Part shown: positions 1-5,573 of the stretch, one piece after another | Position numbering within the stretch: position 1 is the stretch's first letter | Layout of the letters: each line of letters starts with the position of its first letter | Assembly (NCBI GenBank): GCA_020718125.1 | Contig: DYDC01000178.1 | Location: 1-5,809, forward strand | Source: Methylacidiphilum sp. | GTDB taxonomy: Bacteria > Verrucomicrobiota > Verrucomicrobiia > CAIQCK01 | DNA length: 5,809 nt | Direction: 5' to 3' | Position numbers and translations under genes: made by a program | Notes under the pieces: model-generated | What the model was told of the DNA's origin: nothing | Seen by the model: only the letters and a program-made list of their open reading frames with translations | Database searches by the model: none

Positions 1-43
1 TGTGGCTGGCTTCTTTCATCCAGTTCTTCTTTGCTTTCTTCAT
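1..43 (-). CDS. Possible 5' end of a divergent gene, cut by the window edge
   Basis: Read on the minus strand, an ATG at 43-41 opens a frame that stays open to the window edge and encodes MKKAKKNWMKEASH. An AAAGGA Shine-Dalgarno-like sequence lies at 56-51 with a 7-base gap to the ATG, the best ribosome-binding site in the window. The A-rich, lysine-rich beginning is typical of a true gene start. Only 14 codons are visible, so no family can be named. It overlaps the nominal start of the acetyltransferase-like frame on the other strand. That is one reason to think the annotated 5' part of that frame is not real coding sequence. Confidence 0.4.
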   Translation of the reverse strand, partial: MKKAKKNWMKEASH

Positions 44-759
44 CGGTGGTTCCTTTCGTCGGTTTTCATTCTCACCGAGGATGCTCTCGCGTCCCCAGCG
101 AGGAAACCACCGCCAATGTTCAACTACGACCGGGCCACACCGCGCTGTTGAAGGCCGTCGCGCCGGCCGGGACGGTCATGGTCCCGACGTTCAACCACGG
201 CGCGGAGGAGATCTTCGACCTCCACGCCACGCCATCCCACAATGGCGCCATCAGCGAAGCATTCCGCCATCGCCCCGGAGCGGTTCGCAGTTTTCATCCA
301 ACGCACGCCTACGCTGCGATCGGCCCGCTTGCCGCCGAACTCTGCGCCAACCATCTCGAAGCGGGCACGTTCACGATGAACTCGCCTCTCGGCAAACTCG
401 CCCGCCGCGACGGCTGGATCATCCTGCTCGGCGTCGGCATGAACCGTTGCACCGCCGCTCACCTTGGCGAGTGCCTCGCCGCGTCGCACTGCATCGGCTG
501 TGGCCGGCAACAACGCTGGGGTCGCGACGCGCAGACCGGCCAGGGCCACGGCGTTCGCGGCGACCTCTGGCGCAACGGCGACTGCCTCATCGAATGGGGT
601 CCGCTGGAGAAGCGGCTGCGCGAACGCGGCCTCATCGCTGACGGCCGCATCGGCCCCTGCCACGTCATGCGGATGCGCGCGCAGGATGTCGTGGATGTCG
701 CCTACGAGATGGCACGGCATTTTTGCCCAACCTGCCCCACACTGCCGCTGGCGCAGTGA
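31..759 (+). CDS. AAC(3)/YokD-family N-acetyltransferase, N-terminally truncated or degenerate
   Basis: From about residue 37 the product follows the AAC(3) (Antibiotic_NAT) pattern. It shows ALLKAVAPAGTVMVPTFN (res 38-55), then TPSHNGAISEAFR, HPTH (H89, H92) followed by AAIGP, an SPLGKLA segment, ILLLGVG-like ILLGVGMNR, and HLGE (H144, E147) where the family has a conserved His-x-x-Glu. The C-terminal end has GDLWRNGDC and IADGRIG. Members use acetyl-CoA to acetylate an amino group; not all act on aminoglycosides. What is missing is the first ~50 residues, with the GDxxxVHSS...GG acetyl-CoA-binding segment. LRPG (res 32-35) runs almost straight into TALLKAV, as if ~25 residues were deleted. 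Upstream of base ~118 the translation resembles nothing in the family. No convincing start codon exists; TTG at 31 is simply the longest open frame, and GTG at 46 is an alternative. It is probably a decaying gene or one with an atypical N-terminus. It ends 48 bases before eboC, so co-transcription is possible. Confidence 0.6.
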   Translation: MLSSSVVPFVGFHSHRGCSRVPSEETTANVQLRPGHTALLKAVAPAGTVMVPTFNHGAEEIFDLHATPSHNGAISEAFRHRPGAVRSFHPTHAYAAIGPLAAELCANHLEAGTFTMNSPLGKLARRDGWIILLGVGMNRCTAAHLGECLAASHCIGCGRQQRWGRDAQTGQGHGVRGDLWRNGDCLIEWGPLEKRLRERGLIADGRIGPCHVMRMRAQDVVDVAYEMARHFCPTCPTLPLAQ

Positions 760-770
760 GGTTTGCTTTC

Positions 771-799
771 ACGCCGCGAAATGCGGCATGATGCGGCGT
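771..799 (+). other. Two mutually exclusive hairpins just before eboC
   Basis: ACGCCGC (771-777) can pair perfectly with GCGGCGT (793-799), or its GCCGC part with the nearer GCGGC (783-787). The two pairings share the same left arm because ATGCGGC is repeated directly at 781-787 and 791-797. The structure sits 9 bases before the preferred eboC start at 808. It could influence translation, but no control logic is visible and such pairings arise easily in GC-rich DNA. Confidence 0.3.
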
Positions 800-807
800 C
801 ACGTCAC

Positions 808-1506
808 ATGACGCTCCGAAGCCACCTTCAACTCGCGCGCGCGCCGAACCTCTTCACGGCCGTCACCAACGTCTTCACCGGCTGCGCCGCCACGGCGTTG
901 CCGCCCGCCGGGCCATTCGACGTCAGCCTGCTTGCGTTCAGCTCCGCCTGCCTCTACACGGGCGGCATCGTGCTCAACGACTACTGCGATCGCCAAACCG
1001 ACCGCGCCGAGCGGCCCAACCGTCCCCTGCCCTCTGGCGCAGTCTCGCCCCGCATCGCGCTCGGCATTGCGATTGTCCTCCTCGTGGCCGGTGTCGCGTT
1101 GGCGCTGGCGGTCAATGTCACAGCCGCATTGGCAGCTTCGGCCATCGCGGTGCTCATCGTGACCTATGACACGCACTTTAAGTCCGCGGCCGCCCTCGGC
1201 CCGCTGAACATGGCCGCCTGCCGTTTTGGTAATGTCCTGCTCGGCGCGTGCGCCGCACCAGCCGGCTGCGTCCGCGCTCTGCCATTCGCCGCCGCGATAG
1301 CCGCATGGGTCGCCATTATCAGCTTCATCAGCCGACGCGAGGCGGAACAACCGCAGCGGCGAGTCATCGTCAAGGCAATGGTGCTCGCCATCCCCTTGCT
1401 GGACGGCCTTTTCGTCGGCGTGCTGACCACGCCATTGCTTGGCCTCGCCGTCGCGGCGTTCGCGCTACCCGCATGGCTGATTGCCCGCTGGCTCTACGTG
1501 ACGTAG
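808..1506 (+). CDS. eboC: UbiA-like membrane prenyltransferase, EboC type
   Basis: A 232-residue, very hydrophobic protein with alternating apolar stretches typical of multi-pass UbiA-superfamily prenyltransferases in the cytoplasmic membrane. The first Asp-rich motif is clear: N57-D58-Y-C-D61-R-Q-T-D65, followed by ERPNRPLPSG (res 68-77), which binds Mg-diphosphate in this superfamily. The second motif is reduced to Y120-D121 with K125, followed by LGPLNMAACR and NVLLG (res 130-146). That combination is what I associate with EboC rather than quinone-pathway UbiA. The chain ends in LIARWLYVT, a natural family end. It is shorter than typical UbiA proteins (~280-300). I chose ATG 808 because MTLRSHLQLARAPNLFTA matches the usual first helix; TTG 763 and ATG 781 are longer in-frame alternatives. 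No good Shine-Dalgarno precedes any of them. The prenyl substrate is unknown. In ebo clusters this is the membrane component implicated in metabolite export to the periplasm. Confidence 0.82.
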   Translation: MTLRSHLQLARAPNLFTAVTNVFTGCAATALPPAGPFDVSLLAFSSACLYTGGIVLNDYCDRQTDRAERPNRPLPSGAVSPRIALGIAIVLLVAGVALALAVNVTAALAASAIAVLIVTYDTHFKSAAALGPLNMAACRFGNVLLGACAAPAGCVRALPFAAAIAAWVAIISFISRREAEQPQRRVIVKAMVLAIPLLDGLFVGVLTTPLLGLAVAAFALPAWLIARWLYVT

Positions 1507-1539
1507 GGAAACTGGAGTGGCGGAGTAATAGAGCATTGA

Positions 1540-1553
1540 TCACCATCTGGTGA
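1540..1553. repeat. Short perfect palindrome downstream of eboC
   Basis: TCACCA-TC-TGGTGA forms a perfect 6-bp inverted repeat 33 bases after the eboC stop. The 2-base spacer is too tight for a normal RNA hairpin and there is no following T tract, so I do not call it a terminator. A dyad protein-binding site is possible. Confidence 0.3.
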
Positions 1554-1633
1554 AAGAATGTGCCGTATGCGTCCCGGAGGGACGCAATGAGAATAGCCCG
1601 GCACTTCAGCGCCGGGAATGGCCAACAATGCGA

Positions 1634-1659
1634 GTTCAGTCCCGGAGGGACGGCTGAAC
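1634..1659. repeat. Third GTCCC-GGA-GGGAC hairpin with outer GTTCA/TGAAC arms
   Basis: GTCCC (1639-1643), a GGA loop and GGGAC (1647-1651) form an inner stem. GTTCA (1634-1638) and TGAAC (1655-1659) extend it, leaving GGC (1652-1654) unpaired. The inner part has the same stem core and loop as the hairpin at 1568-1586, so both belong to one repeat family. Confidence 0.6.
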
Positions 1660-1691
1660 GAACCACTTTCATCTCAACGCACCCCTGTCAA

Positions 1692-1708
1692 CCGTCCCTA
1701 CAGGACGG
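1692..1708. repeat. Fourth hairpin, CCGTCC-CTACA-GGACGG
   Basis: A perfect 6-bp stem with a 5-base loop lies between the two larger arms. It contains the same GTCC/GGAC core as its neighbours but has a different loop. No T tract follows, so it is not a canonical intrinsic terminator on either strand. Confidence 0.5.
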
Positions 1709-1839
1709 GAAGATGGATTCTTGACGCCCTTCCCTGAAGTGCCGGGCTATTTTCGTCGCGTCCCCAACGGGACGCATTCGCTCCGCCCCCGCCGGGTAGG
1801 TGTGATAGGAAATAGTCGGCCCTCGTTTTTACTTGAGCC

Positions 1840-1871
1840 ATCACTCCGATACTCCAACACTCCATCACTCC
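1840..1871. repeat. Four 8-bp tandem units ending in ACTCC
   Basis: The units are ATCACTCC, GATACTCC, AACACTCC and ATCACTCC (1840-1847, 1848-1855, 1856-1863, 1864-1871), each three variable bases plus ACTCC. They end 10 bases before the phosphodiesterase ATG at 1882, where a ribosome-binding site would be expected; none is visible. Two GGAGT units in the opposite orientation occur just after eboC (1514-1526). Confidence 0.65.
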
Positions 1872-1881
1872 AGTTATCGCC

Positions 1882-3147
1882 ATGCCATCGCCGAAGGTTC
1901 TCGTCATCAACGTCGCCGCGCTCGCGCCGGAGCATATCGCGCGCTGCCAGAACATCGCCCGGCTCGCGACCGAGGGCTGGACCGCGCCGATGGACCTCGT
2001 GTTCCCGGCGGTGACCCGCACCTCTCAGGCGACGCTGACGACCGGCGTGCCGCCCGCGCAGCACGGCATTGTCGCCAACGGCCTCTTCGACCGCGACACG
2101 CTCAGCTTCGGCTTCTGGGAACAGCCCGTGAAGCTCGTCCAAGCCCCGCGCCTCTGGGACCTGCTCAAGCAGCGCGACCCGTCCAAGACTTGCGCCATCC
2201 TTTTCTGGCAACTGAGCCTCTACGCCAACGCCGATGTCATCGTCTCGCCGAAGCCGATCCACGAGGACCACGGCGGCATGATCCAGTGGTGTTACTCGAA
2301 GCCCGTCGGCTACTACGAGCAACTCTGCCAGAAGCTCGGCGGCTTCAAGCTCCACCACTACTGGGGGCCGCTCGCCGGCATCGGCTCCAGTCGCTGGATC
2401 GCCCAAGCCGCCATCGCCACGCTCCGCGAGAAGCAGCCCGACCTCACGCTGGTTTATCTGCCGCACCTCGATTACTCGTCGCAGAAGTTCGGCCCGCAGT
2501 CGCCGCAGTTGGAACGCGACCTCCAGAAGGTGGACGACCTCGTCGGGCAGATTGTTGCCGCCGCCGGGCCGGAGACGACCGTGTTCATCGTCTCGGAATA
2601 CTCCATCACGCCGGTAACGGGCGCGATCCTGCCGAACCGCATCCTCCGCCGCGCGAGCCTGCTCGCCGTGCGCGAGATCGCCGGCCGCGAATACCTCGAC
2701 ATCGAGCACAGCAAAGCATGGGCGATGGTGGACCACCAGATCGCCCACATCTACTGCCAGCCCGGCGCAGTCGAGACAGCTCGCGCCGCGCTTTCACAGG
2801 AACCCGGCATCGAGTTCCGCAAACCCGACCACGCCCGCAGCGGCGAACTGGTGATCGTGGCGCCGCGCGACAAGTGGTTCGCTTATTACTGGTGGCTCGA
2901 TGACCGCAGAGCACCACTGTTCGCGCGCCACATAGACATCCACCGCAAGCCCGGCTACGACCCGTGCGAGCTGTGGTTCGATTGGCCGAGGTTGCGGATT
3001 CCGCTGCGACCGGATAGAGTCCGTGGCTCGCACGGCCGTGACGACGTGCCGGCCACGTTCGTCGCGCGAGGGCCGGCCGCGCCGCCGCGCCGCGAACGCG
3101 TCGCGATGACCGATGTCGCCGGCTGGATACTGGACTGTTTCCGATGA
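1882..3147 (+). CDS. Type I phosphodiesterase / nucleotide pyrophosphatase-like protein of the ebo cluster
   Basis: A 421-residue protein of the alkaline-phosphatase/NPP fold. FPAVTRTSQATLTTG (res 41-55) aligns with the nucleophile loop of NPP enzymes, making T45 the likely nucleophile; H61-G-I-V-A-N follows. Other landmarks are GSSRWIA (168-174), YLPHLDY (192-198), SEYSITPV (238-245), DHQIAH (284-289), HIDIHRKPGYDP near residues 350-362, and RGSHG (381-385) with H384. Several canonical metal-ligand positions look changed: N10 in VLVINV where many members have Asp, Q201 where NPPs have His after the Asp, and E239-Y240 where they have Asp-His. The chemistry may therefore differ from classical two-zinc hydrolysis. 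There is no signal peptide, so it is probably cytoplasmic. It corresponds to the phosphodiesterase gene found in ebo clusters (EboF in some schemes, from memory). ATG 1882 lacks a Shine-Dalgarno. Its stop overlaps the next ATG (ATGA), implying translational coupling. Confidence 0.82.
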   Translation: MPSPKVLVINVAALAPEHIARCQNIARLATEGWTAPMDLVFPAVTRTSQATLTTGVPPAQHGIVANGLFDRDTLSFGFWEQPVKLVQAPRLWDLLKQRDPSKTCAILFWQLSLYANADVIVSPKPIHEDHGGMIQWCYSKPVGYYEQLCQKLGGFKLHHYWGPLAGIGSSRWIAQAAIATLREKQPDLTLVYLPHLDYSSQKFGPQSPQLERDLQKVDDLVGQIVAAAGPETTVFIVSEYSITPVTGAILPNRILRRASLLAVREIAGREYLDIEHSKAWAMVDHQIAHIYCQPGAVETARAALSQEPGIEFRKPDHARSGELVIVAPRDKWFAYYWWLDDRRAPLFARHIDIHRKPGYDPCELWFDWPRLRIPLRPDRVRGSHGRDDVPATFVARGPAAPPRRERVAMTDVAGWILDCFR

Positions 3148-4001
3148 ACTTGAGATTTGGTTACAACACGAACGGGTTCGCCCACCATCGCCTGAACGAC
3201 GCGCTGGTGGTGATCGCCGGCTGCGGCTACGACGGCGTCGCGCTCACCCTCGACGTGAACCATTGCGACCCGTTCGAGACCGACGCCGCCGGCCTGCGCA
3301 AGCTCAAGGGCCTCCTCAAGGCCCTCCAACTCTCGCTCGTCATCGAGACCGGCGCGCGTTACCTGCTCGGCAAATGGTTCAAGCACGAGCCGACGCTGGT
3401 CAGCGCGATGCCCGAGGGCCGCAAGCTGAGACTCCAATTCCTGAAACGCACCGTGGACATGGCCGCCGAACTGGAAGCCGAGGCGCTCGGCTTCTGGTCG
3501 GGCGTCCGCTCGAAAGAGGCCCACGAGGCCAGCGCGTGGCAATGGCTCGTGGACGGCTGCCACGACCTGACCAACTACGCCAAGCGCGCCGGCGTGGCGC
3601 TCGCGTTCGAGCCGGAACCGGGCATGTTGGCGAACTCGCTCGCAACGTTCGACCGACTGAAGGCGGAGATTCCGTCCGATACCTTCGGCCTGACCCTGGA
3701 TGTCGGGCACGCGTTCATCACCGAAACCGTGCCGTTCCCGGCGACCTTGGCGAAATACGGCGGGCTGCTCCGCAACGTCCACATAGAAGACATCAAGGGC
3801 CGCGTCCACGAGCACCGGATGTTCGGCGAGGGCGAACTGAACTTCCCGCCCATCCTCCGCGCGTTCAACGAGGCCGGCTACCGCGGCCTCATCAACGTCG
3901 AGCTGAGCCGCGACAGCCATCGCGCGCCCGACGTGGCGCGCCGCTCCATCCAACTCCTCAAACAATGGTCCGCCAAAGCCCAAGCGTCGGCTACTCGCTG
4001 A
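3144..4001 (+). CDS. Sugar-phosphate isomerase/epimerase-type (xylose-isomerase-like) TIM-barrel protein
   Basis: A 285-residue protein with the AP endonuclease 2/xylose-isomerase-like barrel pattern, full length for the family. It starts with the strand FGYNTNGF (res 5-12) and GYDGVALTLD (28-37). The expected metal-site residues follow in order: FEPEPG (E156, E158), LTLDVGHA (D186, H189), NVHIEDIKG (H213, D216), HEHRMFGEGELNF (222-234) and INVELSR (E253). The intact set predicts a divalent-metal enzyme acting on a sugar or polyol-like substrate by isomerisation, epimerisation or a related step; the substrate cannot be read from sequence. The start ATG at 3144 shares the ATGA overlap with the phosphodiesterase gene. 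Its 3' end overlaps the EboE start by 37 bases. It is distinct from EboE, so this cluster encodes two TIM-barrel proteins in a row, which may act on the same or successive intermediates. Confidence 0.82.
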   Translation: MNLRFGYNTNGFAHHRLNDALVVIAGCGYDGVALTLDVNHCDPFETDAAGLRKLKGLLKALQLSLVIETGARYLLGKWFKHEPTLVSAMPEGRKLRLQFLKRTVDMAAELEAEALGFWSGVRSKEAHEASAWQWLVDGCHDLTNYAKRAGVALAFEPEPGMLANSLATFDRLKAEIPSDTFGLTLDVGHAFITETVPFPATLAKYGGLLRNVHIEDIKGRVHEHRMFGEGELNFPPILRAFNEAGYRGLINVELSRDSHRAPDVARRSIQLLKQWSAKAQASATR

Positions 4002-5194
4002 ACGTCTTCCCCGACGAGACGCTCGACGAGCTGTGGACCACGCTCCGCACCCGCGCCGCCCGCATCCGCCGCGACGCCTTCGGCAACCGCCCTTTCCCCG
4101 TCGAACTGCGCCTCTCCGCGCAGATGGTCGCCGAACTGCGCGCCAAGCCGCAGGCCGTTATCGAGCTGCGCGACTACCTGCGCGGCGAAGGACTGCGGCT
4201 CGTGACGCTCAACGCCTTCGTCCCCGCCAGCTTCCACCAGCCCAACCTCAAGGAGCGCGTCTATCTGCCCGCGTGGCACGAGAGCGACGAGCGCGTCCGC
4301 TACACCTGCGACTGCGCCGACCTGCTGGCCGAACTCGCGCCAGCCGATGTGTCAGAACCCAGCTTGAGTGTGCCGGGAGGAGTATTGAAAAGCAGCGCAG
4401 ACCAGACACCCTTGTCTGACCTCGATTCTTCATCTGCAAGGCCAGACAAGAGTGTCCGGCCTACGGGCGCCGGCGACGTTCATCGGAAGACCTCCGACGC
4501 CCTCCGCCGCTGCGCGGAACATTGCGCCGCGCTGGAGACGCGCACCGGCCGCCGCATCGTCGTCGCTATCGAACCCGAACCAGGCCTCACCTGCGAACGC
4601 ACCGACGAGGTCATCGCGTTCTTCGCGAAGTTCTTCCCCGCGCCGGAAAGCCGCCGCCATCTCGGCGTCAACTTCGACATCTGCCACCAACTCGTCGAGT
4701 TCGAAGACCCCGCCGCCTCCGTCACCGCGCTGGAAAAGGCCGGAGTCCACATCACCAAGATCCACGTCTCCAACTGCATCGAGATCGCCAAGCCCCTCGT
4801 CGCGCCCGAACTGCTGGAAGCTCTGCGCCGCGGCTACGCGGAATCGAAGTTCCTCCACCAGACCGCCGGCGCGGACAAGACCGGCCGCGTCGTCTATTTC
4901 TCCCTCGACCTGCCGGAGACCCTCACGCCCGACGGCCTGCGCGCGATGGCCCACGCCGGCGTCGAGACCCTCCGCATCCACTACCACATGCCCCTGCTGC
5001 CCGGCGGCGCGATGCCCACCACCCTTTCAGCCGTCGAGTCCTTCGTCCGCGGCTTCGCCACGTCCCGCCCCAATGTCCTGCCGGTCATCGAGACCTACAC
5101 ATGGCTGGAACACCTGCCCGCCGCCGGCGGCAAACGCCAGGACCTCCCCGCCAACATCGTTGCCGAGATCGCCTACGTGCGCGGATGGTGCTGA
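3965..5194 (+). CDS. eboE: EboE-type TIM-barrel metabolite traffic protein, with in-frame repeat insertion
   Basis: A 409-residue protein matching the EboE family as I know it. The N-terminus is VGYSLNVFPDETLDEL, followed by LVTLNAF, HQPNLKERVYLPAW, RTGRRIVVAIEPEPG (E203, E205), GVNFDICHQLVEFEDP (D238, H241), KIHVSNC (H267), FLHQTA, RIHYHMPLL (H339, H341) and VIETYTW (E376). The Glu, Asp and His residues at barrel strand ends suggest a metal site. EboE is needed for ebo function, but its reaction is not established. ATG 3965 is chosen because homology begins immediately after it. The frame is open back to 3113, but that part is only a shadow of the upstream gene. The start lies inside the previous gene (37-base overlap, no Shine-Dalgarno), so it probably depends on translational coupling. 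Residues ~137-170 are foreign to the family: a palindromic repeat is translated there (see 4400-4461). It is the last gene of the overlapping set. Confidence 0.86.
   Translation: MVRQSPSVGYSLNVFPDETLDELWTTLRTRAARIRRDAFGNRPFPVELRLSAQMVAELRAKPQAVIELRDYLRGEGLRLVTLNAFVPASFHQPNLKERVYLPAWHESDERVRYTCDCADLLAELAPADVSEPSLSVPGGVLKSSADQTPLSDLDSSSARPDKSVRPTGAGDVHRKTSDALRRCAEHCAALETRTGRRIVVAIEPEPGLTCERTDEVIAFFAKFFPAPESRRHLGVNFDICHQLVEFEDPAASVTALEKAGVHITKIHVSNCIEIAKPLVAPELLEALRRGYAESKFLHQTAGADKTGRVVYFSLDLPETLTPDGLRAMAHAGVETLRIHYHMPLLPGGAMPTTLSAVESFVRGFATSRPNVLPVIETYTWLEHLPAAGGKRQDLPANIVAEIAYVRGWC
4400..4461. repeat. 62-bp palindromic repeat inserted in frame inside eboE
   Basis: Two 22-base arms (4400-4421 and 4440-4461) are inverted copies of each other at 18 of 22 positions, and all four differences are transitions. 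The core is CAGACACCCTTGTCTG (4403-4418) versus CAGACAAGAGTGTCCG (4443-4458). The arms are separated by 18 AT-richer bases. Each arm is itself nearly palindromic (GGCC-n-GACA...TGTC-n-GGCC on the right), so it is a double-hairpin REP-like unit. It is read without a stop as EboE residues 146-166, rich in Ser, Asp and Pro, between DVSEPSLSVPGG and the TSDALRRCAEHC helix. Base composition drops visibly from about 4375 to 4445 compared with both flanks. I recognise similar CAGACAAGNGTGTCTG sequences as intergenic repeats of Verrucomicrobiota genomes, from memory only. Confidence 0.75.
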
Positions 5195-5211
5195 GGCCCC
5201 GCCGGCCGCCG

Positions 5212-5240
5212 TTGACGCTGTCGGCCGCTTTGCCTACACT
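5212..5240 (+). promoter_or_regulatory. Sigma70-type promoter before the methyltransferase-like gene
   Basis: TTGACG (5212-5217) and TACACT (5235-5240) are separated by 17 bases, the ideal spacing. The -35 matches the consensus at five of six positions and the -10 at four of six. It lies 18 bases after the eboE stop and predicts transcription starting near 5247, giving a leader of ~57 bases before ATG 5304. This marks the end of the ebo transcription unit and the start of a separate one. Confidence 0.6.
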
Positions 5241-5303
5241 GCGCCGACATAAACCGGTTGCTTCCCAAGAAAACCGTTTCAGGGTAGGATATGGCAGACA
5301 GCG

Positions 5304-5573
5304 ATGAGTGCAACCCAAGCCATTTTGCGGCAACTCGAGACTGCGGCCGTCTTAGTGCCTGCTGCTGAGCCAGCGGCTGATACGGTTGTCGAAGCTGTCG
5401 GCGATCCTCGTGCGCTGGATGAAATCTACAAACTCAACGCCGAGTTCGAGGACCGCTACAAAGACAAGCTTCTGCTTCAAACTGCGCTGAGCCGATCACT
5501 GGTCAGTTTCCAAGCGAATAAGGGGCGGGCTGTTTATCGCTGGGCGATAGCCAGTAGCTATTGCAACACTTGA
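5304..5573 (+). pseudogene. 5' fragment of a probable DNA methyltransferase gene, interrupted after codon 80
   Basis: The 89-residue frame has a low-complexity Ala/Val start, then LDEIYKLNAEFEDRYKDK (from about residue 36) and LLLQTALSRSLVSFQANKGR followed by AVYRW (ending at W80). The segment QT-LSR-LVSFQANK...YRW resembles a conserved N-terminal stretch of a group of DNA modification methyltransferases, where YRW is normally followed by FKYKEGFS and then the catalytic domain. Here W80 (codon 5541-5543) is followed by AIASSYCNT and a stop supplied by the inverted repeat at 5558. The catalytic motifs are absent, and no continuation is recognisable in any frame to the window end. The gene is therefore most likely inactivated by the element. 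ATG 5304 has a displaced AGGA (5286-5289) 14 bases upstream. The family assignment rests on one motif recalled from memory; the alternative is an unknown small protein. Confidence 0.45.

Larger units (their letters stand above)
1564..1780. repeat. Nested REP/BIME-like inverted repeat with GTCCC-n-GGGAC hairpins
   Basis: The left arm (1564-1609) and right arm (1734-1780) are imperfect inverted copies. They include an exact 18-base match, AATAGCCCGGCACTTCAG (1592-1609) against its reverse complement at 1734-1751. Each arm also carries its own small hairpin. On the left, TGCGTCCC-GGA-GGGACGCA (1568-1586) has an 8-bp perfect stem. On the right, GCGTCCC-CAAC-GGGACGC (1758-1775) has a 7-bp perfect stem. 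The left arm is followed by a second stem, CCCGGC/GCCGGG (1597-1602 with 1611-1616). The loop sequences differ while the stems are kept, which is the expected signature of selection for, or mobilisation by, structure. This resembles REP elements paired as BIMEs, which in other bacteria are moved by RAYT (TnpA-REP) transposases. No such transposase is in the window. Confidence 0.7.
1510..1875. repeat. Inverted repeats bounding almost the whole eboC-phosphodiesterase gap
   Basis: AACTGGAGTGGCGGAGT (1510-1526) is the reverse complement of ACTCCATCACTCCAGTT (1859-1875) at 15 of 17 positions. The pair begins 4 bases after the eboC stop and ends 6 bases before the next ATG. A second, longer inverted pair is nested inside. 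The arrangement looks like a small non-autonomous element of ~366 bp with no coding capacity. However, the arms consist of ACTCC units, so the symmetry may instead reflect a common genomic repeat family present in both orientations. No target-site duplication is obvious at the outer edges. No gene is visible anywhere in 1507-1881. Confidence 0.5.

Noticed and set aside
31..759. A functional aminoglycoside-resistance gene
   Set aside because: The acetyl-CoA-binding N-terminus is missing and many family members have non-antibiotic substrates, so a resistance claim is unsupported.
1692..1708. Rho-independent terminator after eboC
   Set aside because: The stem is only 6 bp and no T tract follows on either strand.
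1568..1775. CRISPR-like repeats from the recurring GTCCC...GGGAC units
   Set aside because: Spacing is irregular, copies occur in both orientations and there are no constant-length spacers or cas genes; they fit REP-type palindromes.
1747..2748. A 333-residue minus-strand open frame across the phosphodiesterase gene
   Set aside because: Composition is that of an antisense shadow (Arg/Ala/Val/Glu/Asp-rich, no motifs) and the plus strand encodes a clear family member.
3113..3964. Possible N-terminal extension of EboE making a 693-residue protein
   Set aside because: The extension is Arg/Pro-rich out-of-frame translation of the isomerase-like gene, and EboE homology begins right after ATG 3965.
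2955..3983. A 342-residue minus-strand open frame opposite the isomerase-like gene
   Set aside because: It is an antisense shadow of a GC-rich gene; the plus frame shows ordered metal-site motifs, this one shows none.
5291..5368. Alternative start ATG 5291 giving a 25-residue peptide
   Set aside because: The AGGA is too close (one base) to that ATG and the frame stops after 25 codons; the 5304 frame carries the recognisable sequence.
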